DNA from: a virus | Direction: 5' to 3' (one strand) | Virus record (IMG/VR): IMGVR_UViG_3300042922_000240 | Location: 1 to 22,453 of that record | DNA length: 22,453 nucleotides | Shown: positions 12,446-19,876 of the stretch, in pieces | Position numbering within the stretch: position 1 is the first letter of the stretch | Layout of the letters: each line of letters begins with the position of its first letter | Notes under the pieces: model-generated | What the model saw: the letters and a program-made list of their open reading frames with translations, nothing else | Told to the model about the DNA's origin: nothing | Databases searched by the model: none | Program-made: the position numbers and the translations under genes

Positions 12446-14148
12446 AACTGAAAATAGAATATGACCTATCATACAATCCAATTCAGGAATATTTTGAATG
12501 GATAGAGGAAAACCGAAAGAATGGCAAGTGGGTAGTCAGTCAAAAGGTTTATAAAGTATATAGGCATATAATAAAGTTTACAAATGACCCTGATTCTGAA
12601 TGGGAATATGATTCAGCAAAAGCAAATCATGCTATAGAATTTGTAGAAAATTACTGTAAACACTCCAAGGGAAAATTAGGTGGAAAACCTTTTATATTGG
12701 AACTGTGGCAAAAGGCATTAGTAGCTGCCACATTCGGAATAGTACATAAGATAGACCGTACCAGGAAATATAGAGAAGTATTACTGGTTGTGGCTCGTAA
12801 AAACGGTAAGTCCACTTTAGCATCTGCAATTGGATTATATATGCAGGTGGCAGACGGAGAGCCGGGGGCAGAAGTTTACGCCTGTGCCACAAAGAAAGAC
12901 CAGGCAAAAATCATATGGTTAGAAGCTAAGAGAATGGTTAAAAAATCTTCTGTTCTGCTTAAAAGGATTAAAACCTTAGTGGCGGAATTGGTAGCGGATT
13001 TTAATGATTCTTTTTTTAGACCTCTTGGACGTGATTCAGACAGCTTGGACGGCCTAAATGTTCACTGTGCATTGCTGGATGAAATACACGCATGGACAGA
13101 TGATAACCTATATGATGTTATAGTCGATGGTACAACAGCCAGGGATGAGCCTTTAGTATTTATAACCACTACAGCCGGAACAGTTAGAGAACATATTTAC
13201 GATATCAAATATGATGAAGCTGAAAGGGTTATTAACGGGTTTGAAGATGAAAACGGATATCACGATGATCACTTTTTACCAATCATTTATGAATTGGATA
13301 ATCGTAAGGAATGGATTGACGAATCGAGTTGGATTAAAGCTAATCCGGGATTAGGGACTATTAAAAAGTTAGACCAGTTAGCCAATAAAGTTAAAAAAGC
13401 AATTGCTAATTCAAGGCTGGTTAAAAATCTACTCTGCAAAGATTTCAATATACCCGAAACTACATCAGAAGCATGGTTGACATTTGAGCAGGCCAATAAT
13501 ACAGAAACATTTGATACAACAGTGCTTAAACCGAGGTATGGCATAGGCGGAACAGATTTATCTTCTACAACAGATTTAACGGCAGCCAAGGTTATATTTA
13601 AAGTACCAAATGATGAACACGTTTATGTACAACAAATGTACTGGATACCGGAGGATTTAGTTGAAAAGAGGGTAAGAGAGGATAAGATACCTTATGATAT
13701 TTGGATAGATCAGGAATTAATAAGGACATGCCCTGGTAATAAGATACATCCTAAATATGTAACAGAGTGGTTTCTGGAAATTCAAACTAAATACGATATT
13801 TATATTCCATGGATAGGGTATGACGCATGGAGTGCAGCTTATTGGGTTGAGGAAATGCAACAAAACTTTGGAAAAGAATCCATGATACCAGTAAGACAAG
13901 GAAAACAGACATTAACAAGCCCTATGAAGATACTCGGTGCTGACTTGGAAAGCAACATGGTTATATATAATAACAATCCTATAGATAAATGGTGTTTATG
14001 CAATACTGCAATTGAAGTAGATAAGAATGATAATATTCAACCGATAAAAACATCCAATCCAAGAAAGCGCATAGATGGTACGGCGGCCCTTTTAGATGCA
14101 TATGTGGTACTGCATGAAAAAATGAATGAGTACTTAAGTTTAATATAG
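12442..14148 (+). CDS. Terminase large subunit
   Basis: This is the packaging motor ATPase and nuclease. The ATPase part has Walker A (VVARKNGKST, about 116-125), Walker B with the catalytic acidic residue (LLDE, 211-214) and coupling motif TTAG (244-247). The nuclease part has D372 in GGTDLSSTTDLT, D461 in IGYDAW and a late aspartate in RKRIDGTAALLDAY, giving the RNase-H-like acidic triad. At 568 aa the length is normal for the phage terminase-1 family. It overlaps TerS and is followed by the portal gene 15 bp later. Confidence 0.95.
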   Translation: MKLKIEYDLSYNPIQEYFEWIEENRKNGKWVVSQKVYKVYRHIIKFTNDPDSEWEYDSAKANHAIEFVENYCKHSKGKLGGKPFILELWQKALVAATFGIVHKIDRTRKYREVLLVVARKNGKSTLASAIGLYMQVADGEPGAEVYACATKKDQAKIIWLEAKRMVKKSSVLLKRIKTLVAELVADFNDSFFRPLGRDSDSLDGLNVHCALLDEIHAWTDDNLYDVIVDGTTARDEPLVFITTTAGTVREHIYDIKYDEAERVINGFEDENGYHDDHFLPIIYELDNRKEWIDESSWIKANPGLGTIKKLDQLANKVKKAIANSRLVKNLLCKDFNIPETTSEAWLTFEQANNTETFDTTVLKPRYGIGGTDLSSTTDLTAAKVIFKVPNDEHVYVQQMYWIPEDLVEKRVREDKIPYDIWIDQELIRTCPGNKIHPKYVTEWFLEIQTKYDIYIPWIGYDAWSAAYWVEEMQQNFGKESMIPVRQGKQTLTSPMKILGADLESNMVIYNNNPIDKWCLCNTAIEVDKNDNIQPIKTSNPRKRIDGTAALLDAYVVLHEKMNEYLSLI

Positions 14149-14163
14149 AAATGGGGTGATAAA

Positions 14164-15351
14164 TTGGGATTATTTAATCGGTTAAAAAATGCTACAAAGG
14201 TTTCAAGATATAAAATGGTTACAGAGACAGGAAATGGATTTTTTTCTTGGAATGGAAAACTCTATCATTCGGATATAGTAAGGGCTTGTATACGGCCTAA
14301 AACAAAAGCAATAGGTAAATTGGTAGCTAAACATATTAGAAATGATGCTAATGGAATTAAAACAAATCCAGATGCATATATAAGGTTTCTTTTGGAAGAG
14401 CCCAATCCGATAATGAGCGGACAGGTTATGCAGGAGAAAGTAGCTAACCAACTTGCCTTAAACAACAATGCATTTATATTAATTATTCGTGATGAATACG
14501 GTTACCCATGTGAGCTATACCCCATTCCTTGTAGCGGAGTAGAAGCAATATATATCAACAACGAATTGTATCTTAAATTTTATTTTTTGAATGGAAATAT
14601 ATCAACATTTCCTTATACTGAGATAATCCATTTAAGGGATGATTTCAACGAAAATGATATATTTGGTGAAAGTCCAGCAAAGGCGCTTACTTCATTAATG
14701 GAAATTATAAGTACAACCGACCAAGGCATCGTAAAAGCAGTGAAAAATTCATCAATAATTCAGTGGCTATTGAAGTTCACGACAGCACTAAGGCCGGAAG
14801 ATTTAAAAACTCAAGCTTCAGACTTTGCAAGCAATTATTTAAGCCTTAATAGTACATCTATTGGAGTGGCGGCGGTAGATAGTAAGGCGGAAGCAATAAG
14901 AGTAGAGCCAAAAGATTATGTACCAAATGCTTCACAAATGGACAGAACAACTCAACGAATTTATTCATTTTTCAATACTAATGAAAAGATTGTAAAGTCT
15001 ACATATAACGAAGATGAATGGATAAGTTATTATGAAGCTATAATCGAACCATTGGCAGCTCAAATGTCAGGAGAATATACCAGAAAGCTTTTTACAAGAA
15101 GGGAAAGAGGTTTTGGGAACAAAATAATTTTTGAAGCTTCAAACCTTACATTTGCAAGTATGCAAACAAAATTAGCATTACAGGCCATGGTAGACAGGGG
15201 AGCCATGACACCGAATGAATGGAGAGAAATATTAAATCTTGCTCCCATAGAAGGTGGAGATAAGCCTGTAAGAAGATTAGATACTGCGCCTGTATCAGAA
15301 GGAGGTGATAATAATGATAACAATACCGATAAAGGGGACAATAGTAAGTAA
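14164..15351 (+). CDS. Portal protein, HK97 family
   Basis: It forms the ring at the capsid vertex through which DNA enters. A TTG start at 14164 follows GGGGTGAT. Characteristic parts are MGLFNRLKN, HSDIVRACIRPKTKAIG (36-52), EEPNPIMSGQ near 79, NAFILIIRD, EIIHLRDDFN and RKLFTRRERGFGN (near 303). The length is 395 aa. Residues 236-292 are repeated without any amino-acid change in the small gene at 7684. The acidic, asparagine-rich end overlaps the protease gene. Confidence 0.95.
   Translation: MGLFNRLKNATKVSRYKMVTETGNGFFSWNGKLYHSDIVRACIRPKTKAIGKLVAKHIRNDANGIKTNPDAYIRFLLEEPNPIMSGQVMQEKVANQLALNNNAFILIIRDEYGYPCELYPIPCSGVEAIYINNELYLKFYFLNGNISTFPYTEIIHLRDDFNENDIFGESPAKALTSLMEIISTTDQGIVKAVKNSSIIQWLLKFTTALRPEDLKTQASDFASNYLSLNSTSIGVAAVDSKAEAIRVEPKDYVPNASQMDRTTQRIYSFFNTNEKIVKSTYNEDEWISYYEAIIEPLAAQMSGEYTRKLFTRRERGFGNKIIFEASNLTFASMQTKLALQAMVDRGAMTPNEWREILNLAPIEGGDKPVRRLDTAPVSEGGDNNDNNTDKGDNSK
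14869..15039 (+). repeat. Direct repeat copy B: native position within the portal gene
   Basis: This is the partner of 7780-7950. It encodes portal residues 236-292 and continues naturally into EPLAAQMSGEYTRK, while copy A diverges at once on both sides. That makes this the native location. The match starts at GCGGCGGT and ends at GAAGCT. Confidence 0.95.
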
Positions 15352-16045
15352 TGATGACAAATGGATATATGACTGGTTTGATATAGAATCAGTAAGCCCA
15401 AAAGATGTATCAAAAGCCTTACAAGAATCAAATGGACAAGATGTTACCATTGAAATCAATTCTGGTGGTGGAGATGTATTCGCAGGAAACGAAATTTATT
15501 ATTACTTAAGCCAGTACAAAGGGAGTATTACTACAGATATTGTGGGCCTTGCCGGAAGCGCGGCATCGTTACCAGCAATGGTAGGGAAAAGCAGAATTGT
15601 ACCAAGTGGAATGTTGATGATTCATAATGTTTCAAGCGGTGCATCTGGTGATTATCGTGCAATGGATAAACAATCCGATATATTAAAAACCGCAAATAAT
15701 GCAATATCTAACTCTTATAGAGTAAAGACCGGAATGTCTCAAAAAGATTTACTTGCACTAATGGATAATGAAACCTGGATGGATGCAGAAAAAGCCGTAA
15801 AATATGGCTTTATAGATAGCGTAATCAATGATACATCTGGGGTTATAACAAATAAAGCACCGGTTAATTTATATAACGCATGTTTTGCAAACGTATTAAG
15901 CCAAGAAGTAATTGAAAAAATGAGAAATCAATTTAAAAATCCGAACAGTGATAATTTAAAAAACGATGATTCGGATTTTTTAATACAAAAATCACAAGCA
16001 GAACTTAATCTTTTAAAATTGAAAGGGGTATTTAACTATGACTAA
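15314..16045 (+). CDS. Head maturation protease, ClpP-like
   Basis: It cleaves the scaffold part of the capsid protein during head maturation. The ClpP/S49-type serine protease signature is clear: INSGGGDVFAG (48-58), the nucleophile serine S85 in GSAASLPAM, H104 in LMIHN, and an aspartate in the WMDAEKAVKYGFID region. The ATG at 15314 lies after GGAGGTGAT, while a GTG at 15305 falls inside the ribosome site and is rejected. The protein is 243 aa. Its start overlaps portal by 38 bp and its stop overlaps the capsid gene by 8 bp. Confidence 0.93.
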   Translation: MITIPIKGTIVSNDDKWIYDWFDIESVSPKDVSKALQESNGQDVTIEINSGGGDVFAGNEIYYYLSQYKGSITTDIVGLAGSAASLPAMVGKSRIVPSGMLMIHNVSSGASGDYRAMDKQSDILKTANNAISNSYRVKTGMSQKDLLALMDNETWMDAEKAVKYGFIDSVINDTSGVITNKAPVNLYNACFANVLSQEVIEKMRNQFKNPNSDNLKNDDSDFLIQKSQAELNLLKLKGVFNYD

Positions 16046-17255
16046 AGAACAATATTTAAACCAGAGACAGCAGTTTTTAGATGAAGCGCAGAACTTAATT
16101 AACGATGGAAAAATCGAGGATTCACAGGCAAAACAGGCTGAAATTAAGCAGTTAGACGAACAATTCGAAAATATTGCAAAAGCACAGGCTAATCTTGCGG
16201 CATTGGCAGGAAATGCAGTAATCCAAAATGTTTCTAATCTTGGTATTGGTAATGCTAAAGGGCAGATAATTGATTCTATCACACCAACACCGGAAGCAGA
16301 AGATATTTTTAATTCAAATGATTATAAAAAGTCATTTATGAATTATGTAATCAAAGGAGATAAAATCCCCGCACAGTTTAAAAATGTTGATGCTAATACC
16401 TTAACAACAGATGTTGGTGAAATGATTCCTACAACTACAATGCAGAAGATCATTGAAAAAATGGAATCTACCGGAATGATATTACCGCTCATCACCAGGA
16501 CATCCTATAAGGGCGGGGTAGAAATCCCTACTTCCACAGTAAAGCCGGTTGCTTCATGGGTAGCAGAAGGAGTAGGTTCCGACAAGCAAAAGAAAACTAC
16601 GGGTTCTATCAGCTTTGGATATCACAAGCTTAGATGCGCAATTTCATCCAGCTTAGAAGTTGATACAATGGCGTATCCGGTATTTGAAACTACATTTGTA
16701 AATAATGTAGTTGAAGCAATGGTAAAAGCGCAGGAACAGGCTATTATCAGCGGAACTGGAACAGGACAGCCAAAAGGAATATTGACGGAAACGGTAGAAA
16801 CCGGACAGAATGTTGATATAGCGGCGGCAGCAGACCCTACATACAATACCTTAGTGGATGCGGAAGCAGCATTACCGCAGGCATATGAAAGCGGAGCAGT
16901 TTGGTTTATGACCAAAAAGACATTTATGAAATTTATCGGTATGGTAGACAGTCAGAAGCAGCCTATTGCCAGGGTTAACTATGGTATTGGTGGAAGTCCC
17001 GAAAGAACACTCCTTGGAAGAAGCGTTATTTTGAATGACTACATGGTTAGTCTCGGAGCTACTATTACCAAGAATGAAGTGGTTGCCTTTTTATTTAATC
17101 CTAAAGATTATATCCTCAATACAAATCTGAACATGACCATAAAGAAGTATGAGGATAATGACACTGATGATTTAGTAACAAAGGCAATTATGCTGGTTGA
17201 TGGTAAGGTAGTTGATAAAAATTCGCTGGTTACCGTAACTAAGAAATTCTCTTAA
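16038..17255 (+). CDS. Major capsid protein, HK97 family
   Basis: The first 55 residues (QRQQFLDEAQNLINDGKIED onward) form a charged coiled-coil that serves as the built-in scaffold removed by the protease. The rest has HK97-fold markers: PTTTMQKIIEKM, SWVAEG, the IISGTGTGQPKGIL loop, and an end with VDKNSLVTVTKKFS. The length of 405 aa is normal. A GGGG ribosome site lies in the end of the protease gene. A terminator-like hairpin follows, probably to raise capsid over downstream products. Confidence 0.95.
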   Translation: MTKEQYLNQRQQFLDEAQNLINDGKIEDSQAKQAEIKQLDEQFENIAKAQANLAALAGNAVIQNVSNLGIGNAKGQIIDSITPTPEAEDIFNSNDYKKSFMNYVIKGDKIPAQFKNVDANTLTTDVGEMIPTTTMQKIIEKMESTGMILPLITRTSYKGGVEIPTSTVKPVASWVAEGVGSDKQKKTTGSISFGYHKLRCAISSSLEVDTMAYPVFETTFVNNVVEAMVKAQEQAIISGTGTGQPKGILTETVETGQNVDIAAAADPTYNTLVDAEAALPQAYESGAVWFMTKKTFMKFIGMVDSQKQPIARVNYGIGGSPERTLLGRSVILNDYMVSLGATITKNEVVAFLFNPKDYILNTNLNMTIKKYEDNDTDDLVTKAIMLVDGKVVDKNSLVTVTKKFS

Positions 17256-17267
17256 TATTGATCTTAT

Positions 17268-17291
17268 GGGGCGCGCAATGCGTCCCTTTTT
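17268..17291 (+). terminator. Hairpin with T-run after the capsid gene
   Basis: GGGGCGC (17268-17274) pairs with GCGTCCC (17280-17286) with one G-T pair around GCAAT, followed by TTTTT. Late transcripts must partly pass it because tail genes follow on the same strand with no visible promoter. Confidence 0.75.
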
Positions 17292-17302
17292 GGAGGTGCT
17301 AA

Positions 17303-17584
17303 ATGGCATTAATAGATGATATAAAATTAGCACTAAGAATTAAAAACACTGCTTTTGATAGCGAAATAACAGACTTAATTAACGCCAGTAAAATTGATTT
17401 GAGTATTGCAGGCGTTGAAGTTGTTGATGAGACAGACGCAGTAACCAAGCAGGCTATTAAGCTATATTGTAAAGCATCATTCGGCTATGATGACAATGCA
17501 GAAAAGTTTATGAAAGCATACGAAGGGTTGAAAATATCAATGGCTCTGTGCGGTGATTATAAGGAGGTTGACCCGATTGTTTAA
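17303..17584 (+). CDS. Head-tail connector (HK97 gp6-like)
   Basis: This 93-aa protein starts ALIDDIKLALRIKNTAFDSE, followed by ITDLINASKIDL and AIKLYCKASFGYD. That is the helical pattern of gp6/gp15-type DNA-packaging adaptors that sit under the portal. A GGAGGTG ribosome site precedes the ATG. Its end overlaps the next gene by 8 bp. Confidence 0.85.
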   Translation: MALIDDIKLALRIKNTAFDSEITDLINASKIDLSIAGVEVVDETDAVTKQAIKLYCKASFGYDDNAEKFMKAYEGLKISMALCGDYKEVDPIV

Positions 17585-17891
17585 AGATATTGGAAATCTT
17601 CTTTATGATTCCTTAGTAAATAGCGAAATTATAACGGTAGATACAGAGGTTTTTTTGAACAAGAAATCAGTATCCGGTACAGAGTTTTATAAAGCTGTTC
17701 AATCAGGTGTTACTCCATCAATTACATTTGAAACTCGCACATCTGATTTTGAATTAACCAGACACATAGAAGCAGACACAAGCAAACCTCTGTATGCTAC
17801 GCGGGTTAAATACGATGGTGCTGTTTATGATATCATACGTACCTATGATAAGCCTAATGTAGACGATATTACGGTAATTGTGTGTAGTTAG
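17577..17891 (+). CDS. Head closure / stopper protein (SPP1 gp16-like)
   Basis: The TTG at 17577 is chosen because it lies 9 nt after AAGGAGG; the longer reading from 17553 begins before the ribosome site. The 104-aa protein is beta-rich and ends with RVKYDGAVYDIIRTYDKPN and VDDITVIV, the usual core of phage head-tail adaptors that close the capsid after packaging. Position between connector and gp10-like gene agrees. Confidence 0.8.
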   Translation: MFKDIGNLLYDSLVNSEIITVDTEVFLNKKSVSGTEFYKAVQSGVTPSITFETRTSDFELTRHIEADTSKPLYATRVKYDGAVYDIIRTYDKPNVDDITVIVCS

Positions 17892-17900
17892 GTGGCGCAT

Positions 17901-18308
17901 ATGAAAGTAGACTTAAGTTATCAATCGGCTGTAGATTTTTTTAGACAGGATATAAATAGTTTATCAGAAAGCATGTTCAGTCAAAGAGGTAAAATCATAA
18001 AAGATTGTGCAAAAGTGGTAAGTGCTGCGGTGGTAAAAAACCTGCCTGAATCCGATATAAACCAACCGATGTACCAACACATGAAAACAGATGTAAAAAC
18101 CAGGATTAAGGATGATAATGAGGGAGAAATTATTGCTATTATTGGCGGCGGAAGAAAAACAGCTTATAAATGGCACCTGGTAGACAATGGTACCTCTGAA
18201 ACACAGGCACAACATTTTACTGATAAAGCTCTGAGTGAATCAGAATCAAGTATAGATGCAATTATGGATAGTGCGATATTTAAGGCGGTAGATAGTAATG
18301 GAAAATAG
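17901..18308 (+). CDS. Tail completion / HK97 gp10-like protein
   Basis: The ATG at 17901 follows TTAGGTGG at a good distance; a GTG at 17892 is less suitable. Characteristic parts are a helical N-terminus, a HMKTDVKTRIKDDNEGEIIA strand pair and KTAYKWHLVDNGTSETQAQHF, close to the gp10 family phrase around WHLVENGT. At 135 aa the size is normal. Its end overlaps the next ATG by 11 bp. Confidence 0.85.
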   Translation: MKVDLSYQSAVDFFRQDINSLSESMFSQRGKIIKDCAKVVSAAVVKNLPESDINQPMYQHMKTDVKTRIKDDNEGEIIAIIGGGRKTAYKWHLVDNGTSETQAQHFTDKALSESESSIDAIMDSAIFKAVDSNGK

Positions 18309-18648
18309 GATAATGGAATTCTTAGAGGTTGCAACTAATTTGCGACCTATTTTATTTGATGAAGGTCAGGGCAAGAATGTATTTCCTTGTATTACCTACC
18401 ATTTCTATTCTGATGAAGGAGCCGTTTTTGGAAGTGGAAAAGCTGAAATAGAAAAGGCAAGTTGTCAAGTAGACTTTTGGTACAAGGTTAAATCAGAAGA
18501 GATAAAACAGGCTATTACAGCCGTAAAACAGGCAATTGTTAATGAGACTACATTTACACACCCTGTTAAAGAACACATTTTTGAAACAGATAAAAAAATA
18601 TATCATACGTATTTTACGTTTGAATTGATTAAAAAGGAAGGGGAATAA
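18298..18648 (+). CDS. Tail terminator-like protein (116 aa)
   Basis: Residues 1-60 have the pattern of phage tail terminators: an N-terminal helix, GKNVFPCITYHFYSDEGAVF, then a long helix and strand (ASCQVDFWYK). It ends with a strand YHTYFTFELIKKE. It would cap the tail tube and join it to the head. Order between the gp10-like and major tail genes fits. Confidence 0.8.
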   Translation: MENRIMEFLEVATNLRPILFDEGQGKNVFPCITYHFYSDEGAVFGSGKAEIEKASCQVDFWYKVKSEEIKQAITAVKQAIVNETTFTHPVKEHIFETDKKIYHTYFTFELIKKEGE

Positions 18649-18649
18649 T

Positions 18650-19258
18650 ATGCCAGAAAGTGTAAAAACAGTCAGATTCAATGTGTCAAAACTTGTATTT
18701 GCAGTTATCCTTGAAGATACCGTTACAAGTTTCAAGCACAGACCAATTAAAAAGCTCGGTGAACCAATGCAAGTACAGCTTACATACACACTCGCAACAG
18801 GAACGGTTTACGGGGGAGGAGTAAAACAATTTAATCCTACAAAAGTTACAGGAGCTACACTTCAATTAGATATTAATAAGATTCCAATCGAGACTAGAGC
18901 TGAAATATATGGTAACGCTTATGAAAATGGAATACTTTCGGTGGGTAAAAATGATAAAGCTAACAAAATAGCCATTGGTTATGAACTGGAAGCAGAATCA
19001 GACACTGGAATCAAGAAAGAAATGGAATGGATTTTTAAAGGCGATCCGCAGCCGTTTGGAAAGACAACACAGCAAACAACGGATAATATCAACTTTTCTA
19101 CTGATACAATGACAATAAATTTCGTACCAAGAGGACTTGATGGACTTATTAAGAAAGAAGCAGATACAGCCAATTCAGCATTTACCGCGGAAGCAGCAGA
19201 AGCGTTTCTTTCGACAATTCCGGGCGGTACACTCGTAGAAAACACAGGAGGACAGTAA
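18650..19258 (+). CDS. Major tail protein (phi13-type)
   Basis: It builds the tail tube. The 202-aa protein is beta-rich with ATLQLDINKIPIETRAEIYG (64-ish to 84), GYELEAESDTG, WIFKGDP and an acidic middle followed by NFSTDTMTINF and VPRGLDG. This order matches phi13-family major tail proteins of Gram-positive siphophages. The start lies directly after the terminator gene stop, behind AAGGGGA. Confidence 0.88.
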   Translation: MPESVKTVRFNVSKLVFAVILEDTVTSFKHRPIKKLGEPMQVQLTYTLATGTVYGGGVKQFNPTKVTGATLQLDINKIPIETRAEIYGNAYENGILSVGKNDKANKIAIGYELEAESDTGIKKEMEWIFKGDPQPFGKTTQQTTDNINFSTDTMTINFVPRGLDGLIKKEADTANSAFTAEAAEAFLSTIPGGTLVENTGGQ

Positions 19259-19264
19259 TTAAAA

Positions 19265-19630
19265 ATGAAAAAAAATCTTAATGTAGAAGAAGCAACTGAG
19301 TTAGATTTACAATTTAAAGATGGAACTATTTTGACCCTGGCATTTAATGTCAGGGCATTATCTTTTATTAACGATAAAGCAATTGGTGGAGCAAAAGGTT
19401 TTCTTAATTGTAAATCTATTCCTGAGTATTGCGCAAAGATTATTTATATTACCGCCAAATCAGCAGGTAATGAGATTACAGTAGAAAAGGCAAGAGAGTT
19501 AACAAGTACATTGAAGCCGACAATTATCAGTGAAATTTATAGAGAATTTCAAGAAAGTAATGGAGCTGATACAAGTGAGGAAGCTCAAAAAAAAATTCTC
19601 GGGGATCTTCTGAAGGAAGTAGCGAATTAA
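19265..19630 (+). CDS. Tail assembly chaperone, unshifted product (gpG-like)
   Basis: This chaperone coats the tape measure during tail assembly. It starts after GGAGGAC and has the typical strand-helix opening (LQFKDGTILTLAFNVRAL), a helical centre and an acidic end. It covers 121 aa. Near its end CAA AAA AAA ATT (from 19586) supplies a slippery A_AAA_AAA site from which a second product is made. Confidence 0.87.
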   Translation: MKKNLNVEEATELDLQFKDGTILTLAFNVRALSFINDKAIGGAKGFLNCKSIPEYCAKIIYITAKSAGNEITVEKARELTSTLKPTIISEIYREFQESNGADTSEEAQKKILGDLLKEVAN

Positions 19631-19872
19631 ATATAGATGATCCCTATGAATTGGCTTTTTTATTCTATTTATATTGCATTGAAATGAACCGTAGTGAACA
19701 AGAATTTTGGAACAGCAAACTAGTAAAAATATTATGTATTATTGATATGTTTATAGACAAAAAAATGATTGAATCTCAAGCTATAAATAATAAACCATAT
19801 CAGTCTAAATATTTTTCGTCTAAAGATACTGTTAAAAAGGTAAATAGTCTTAAAGATATAGAGGGGTGGTGA
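19265..19872 (+). CDS. Tail assembly chaperone, -1 frameshift fusion (gpGT-like)
   Basis: A -1 slip at 19588-19594 would join the first 110 residues of the G-like protein to 92 residues in the next frame, giving about 202 aa. The -1 frame is open from 19579 to 19872 and contains ELNIDDPYELAFLFYLY and EQEFWNSK, the recognisable second part of gpGT fusions. A stem GGGATC (19602-19607) with GATCCC (19639-19644) starts 7 nt after the slip site, a good stimulating distance. An independent TTG start at 19651 has no ribosome site, so the frameshift is the likely route. Confidence 0.82.
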
Positions 19873-19876
19873 TAAG

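Noticed and set aside
7780-15039. Diversity-generating retroelement (template and variable repeats)
   Set aside because: Differences between copies are third-position changes of many kinds and all silent, not adenine-directed amino-acid changes, and no reverse transcriptase gene is present in the window.
15060-15431. 123-codon minus-strand open frame under portal and protease
   Set aside because: It overlaps two certain plus-strand genes and has a leucine/serine-heavy, low-information sequence.
19651-19872. Independent 73-aa gene with TTG start
   Set aside because: No ribosome site is present and the frame fits as the shifted part of the tail chaperone fusion.
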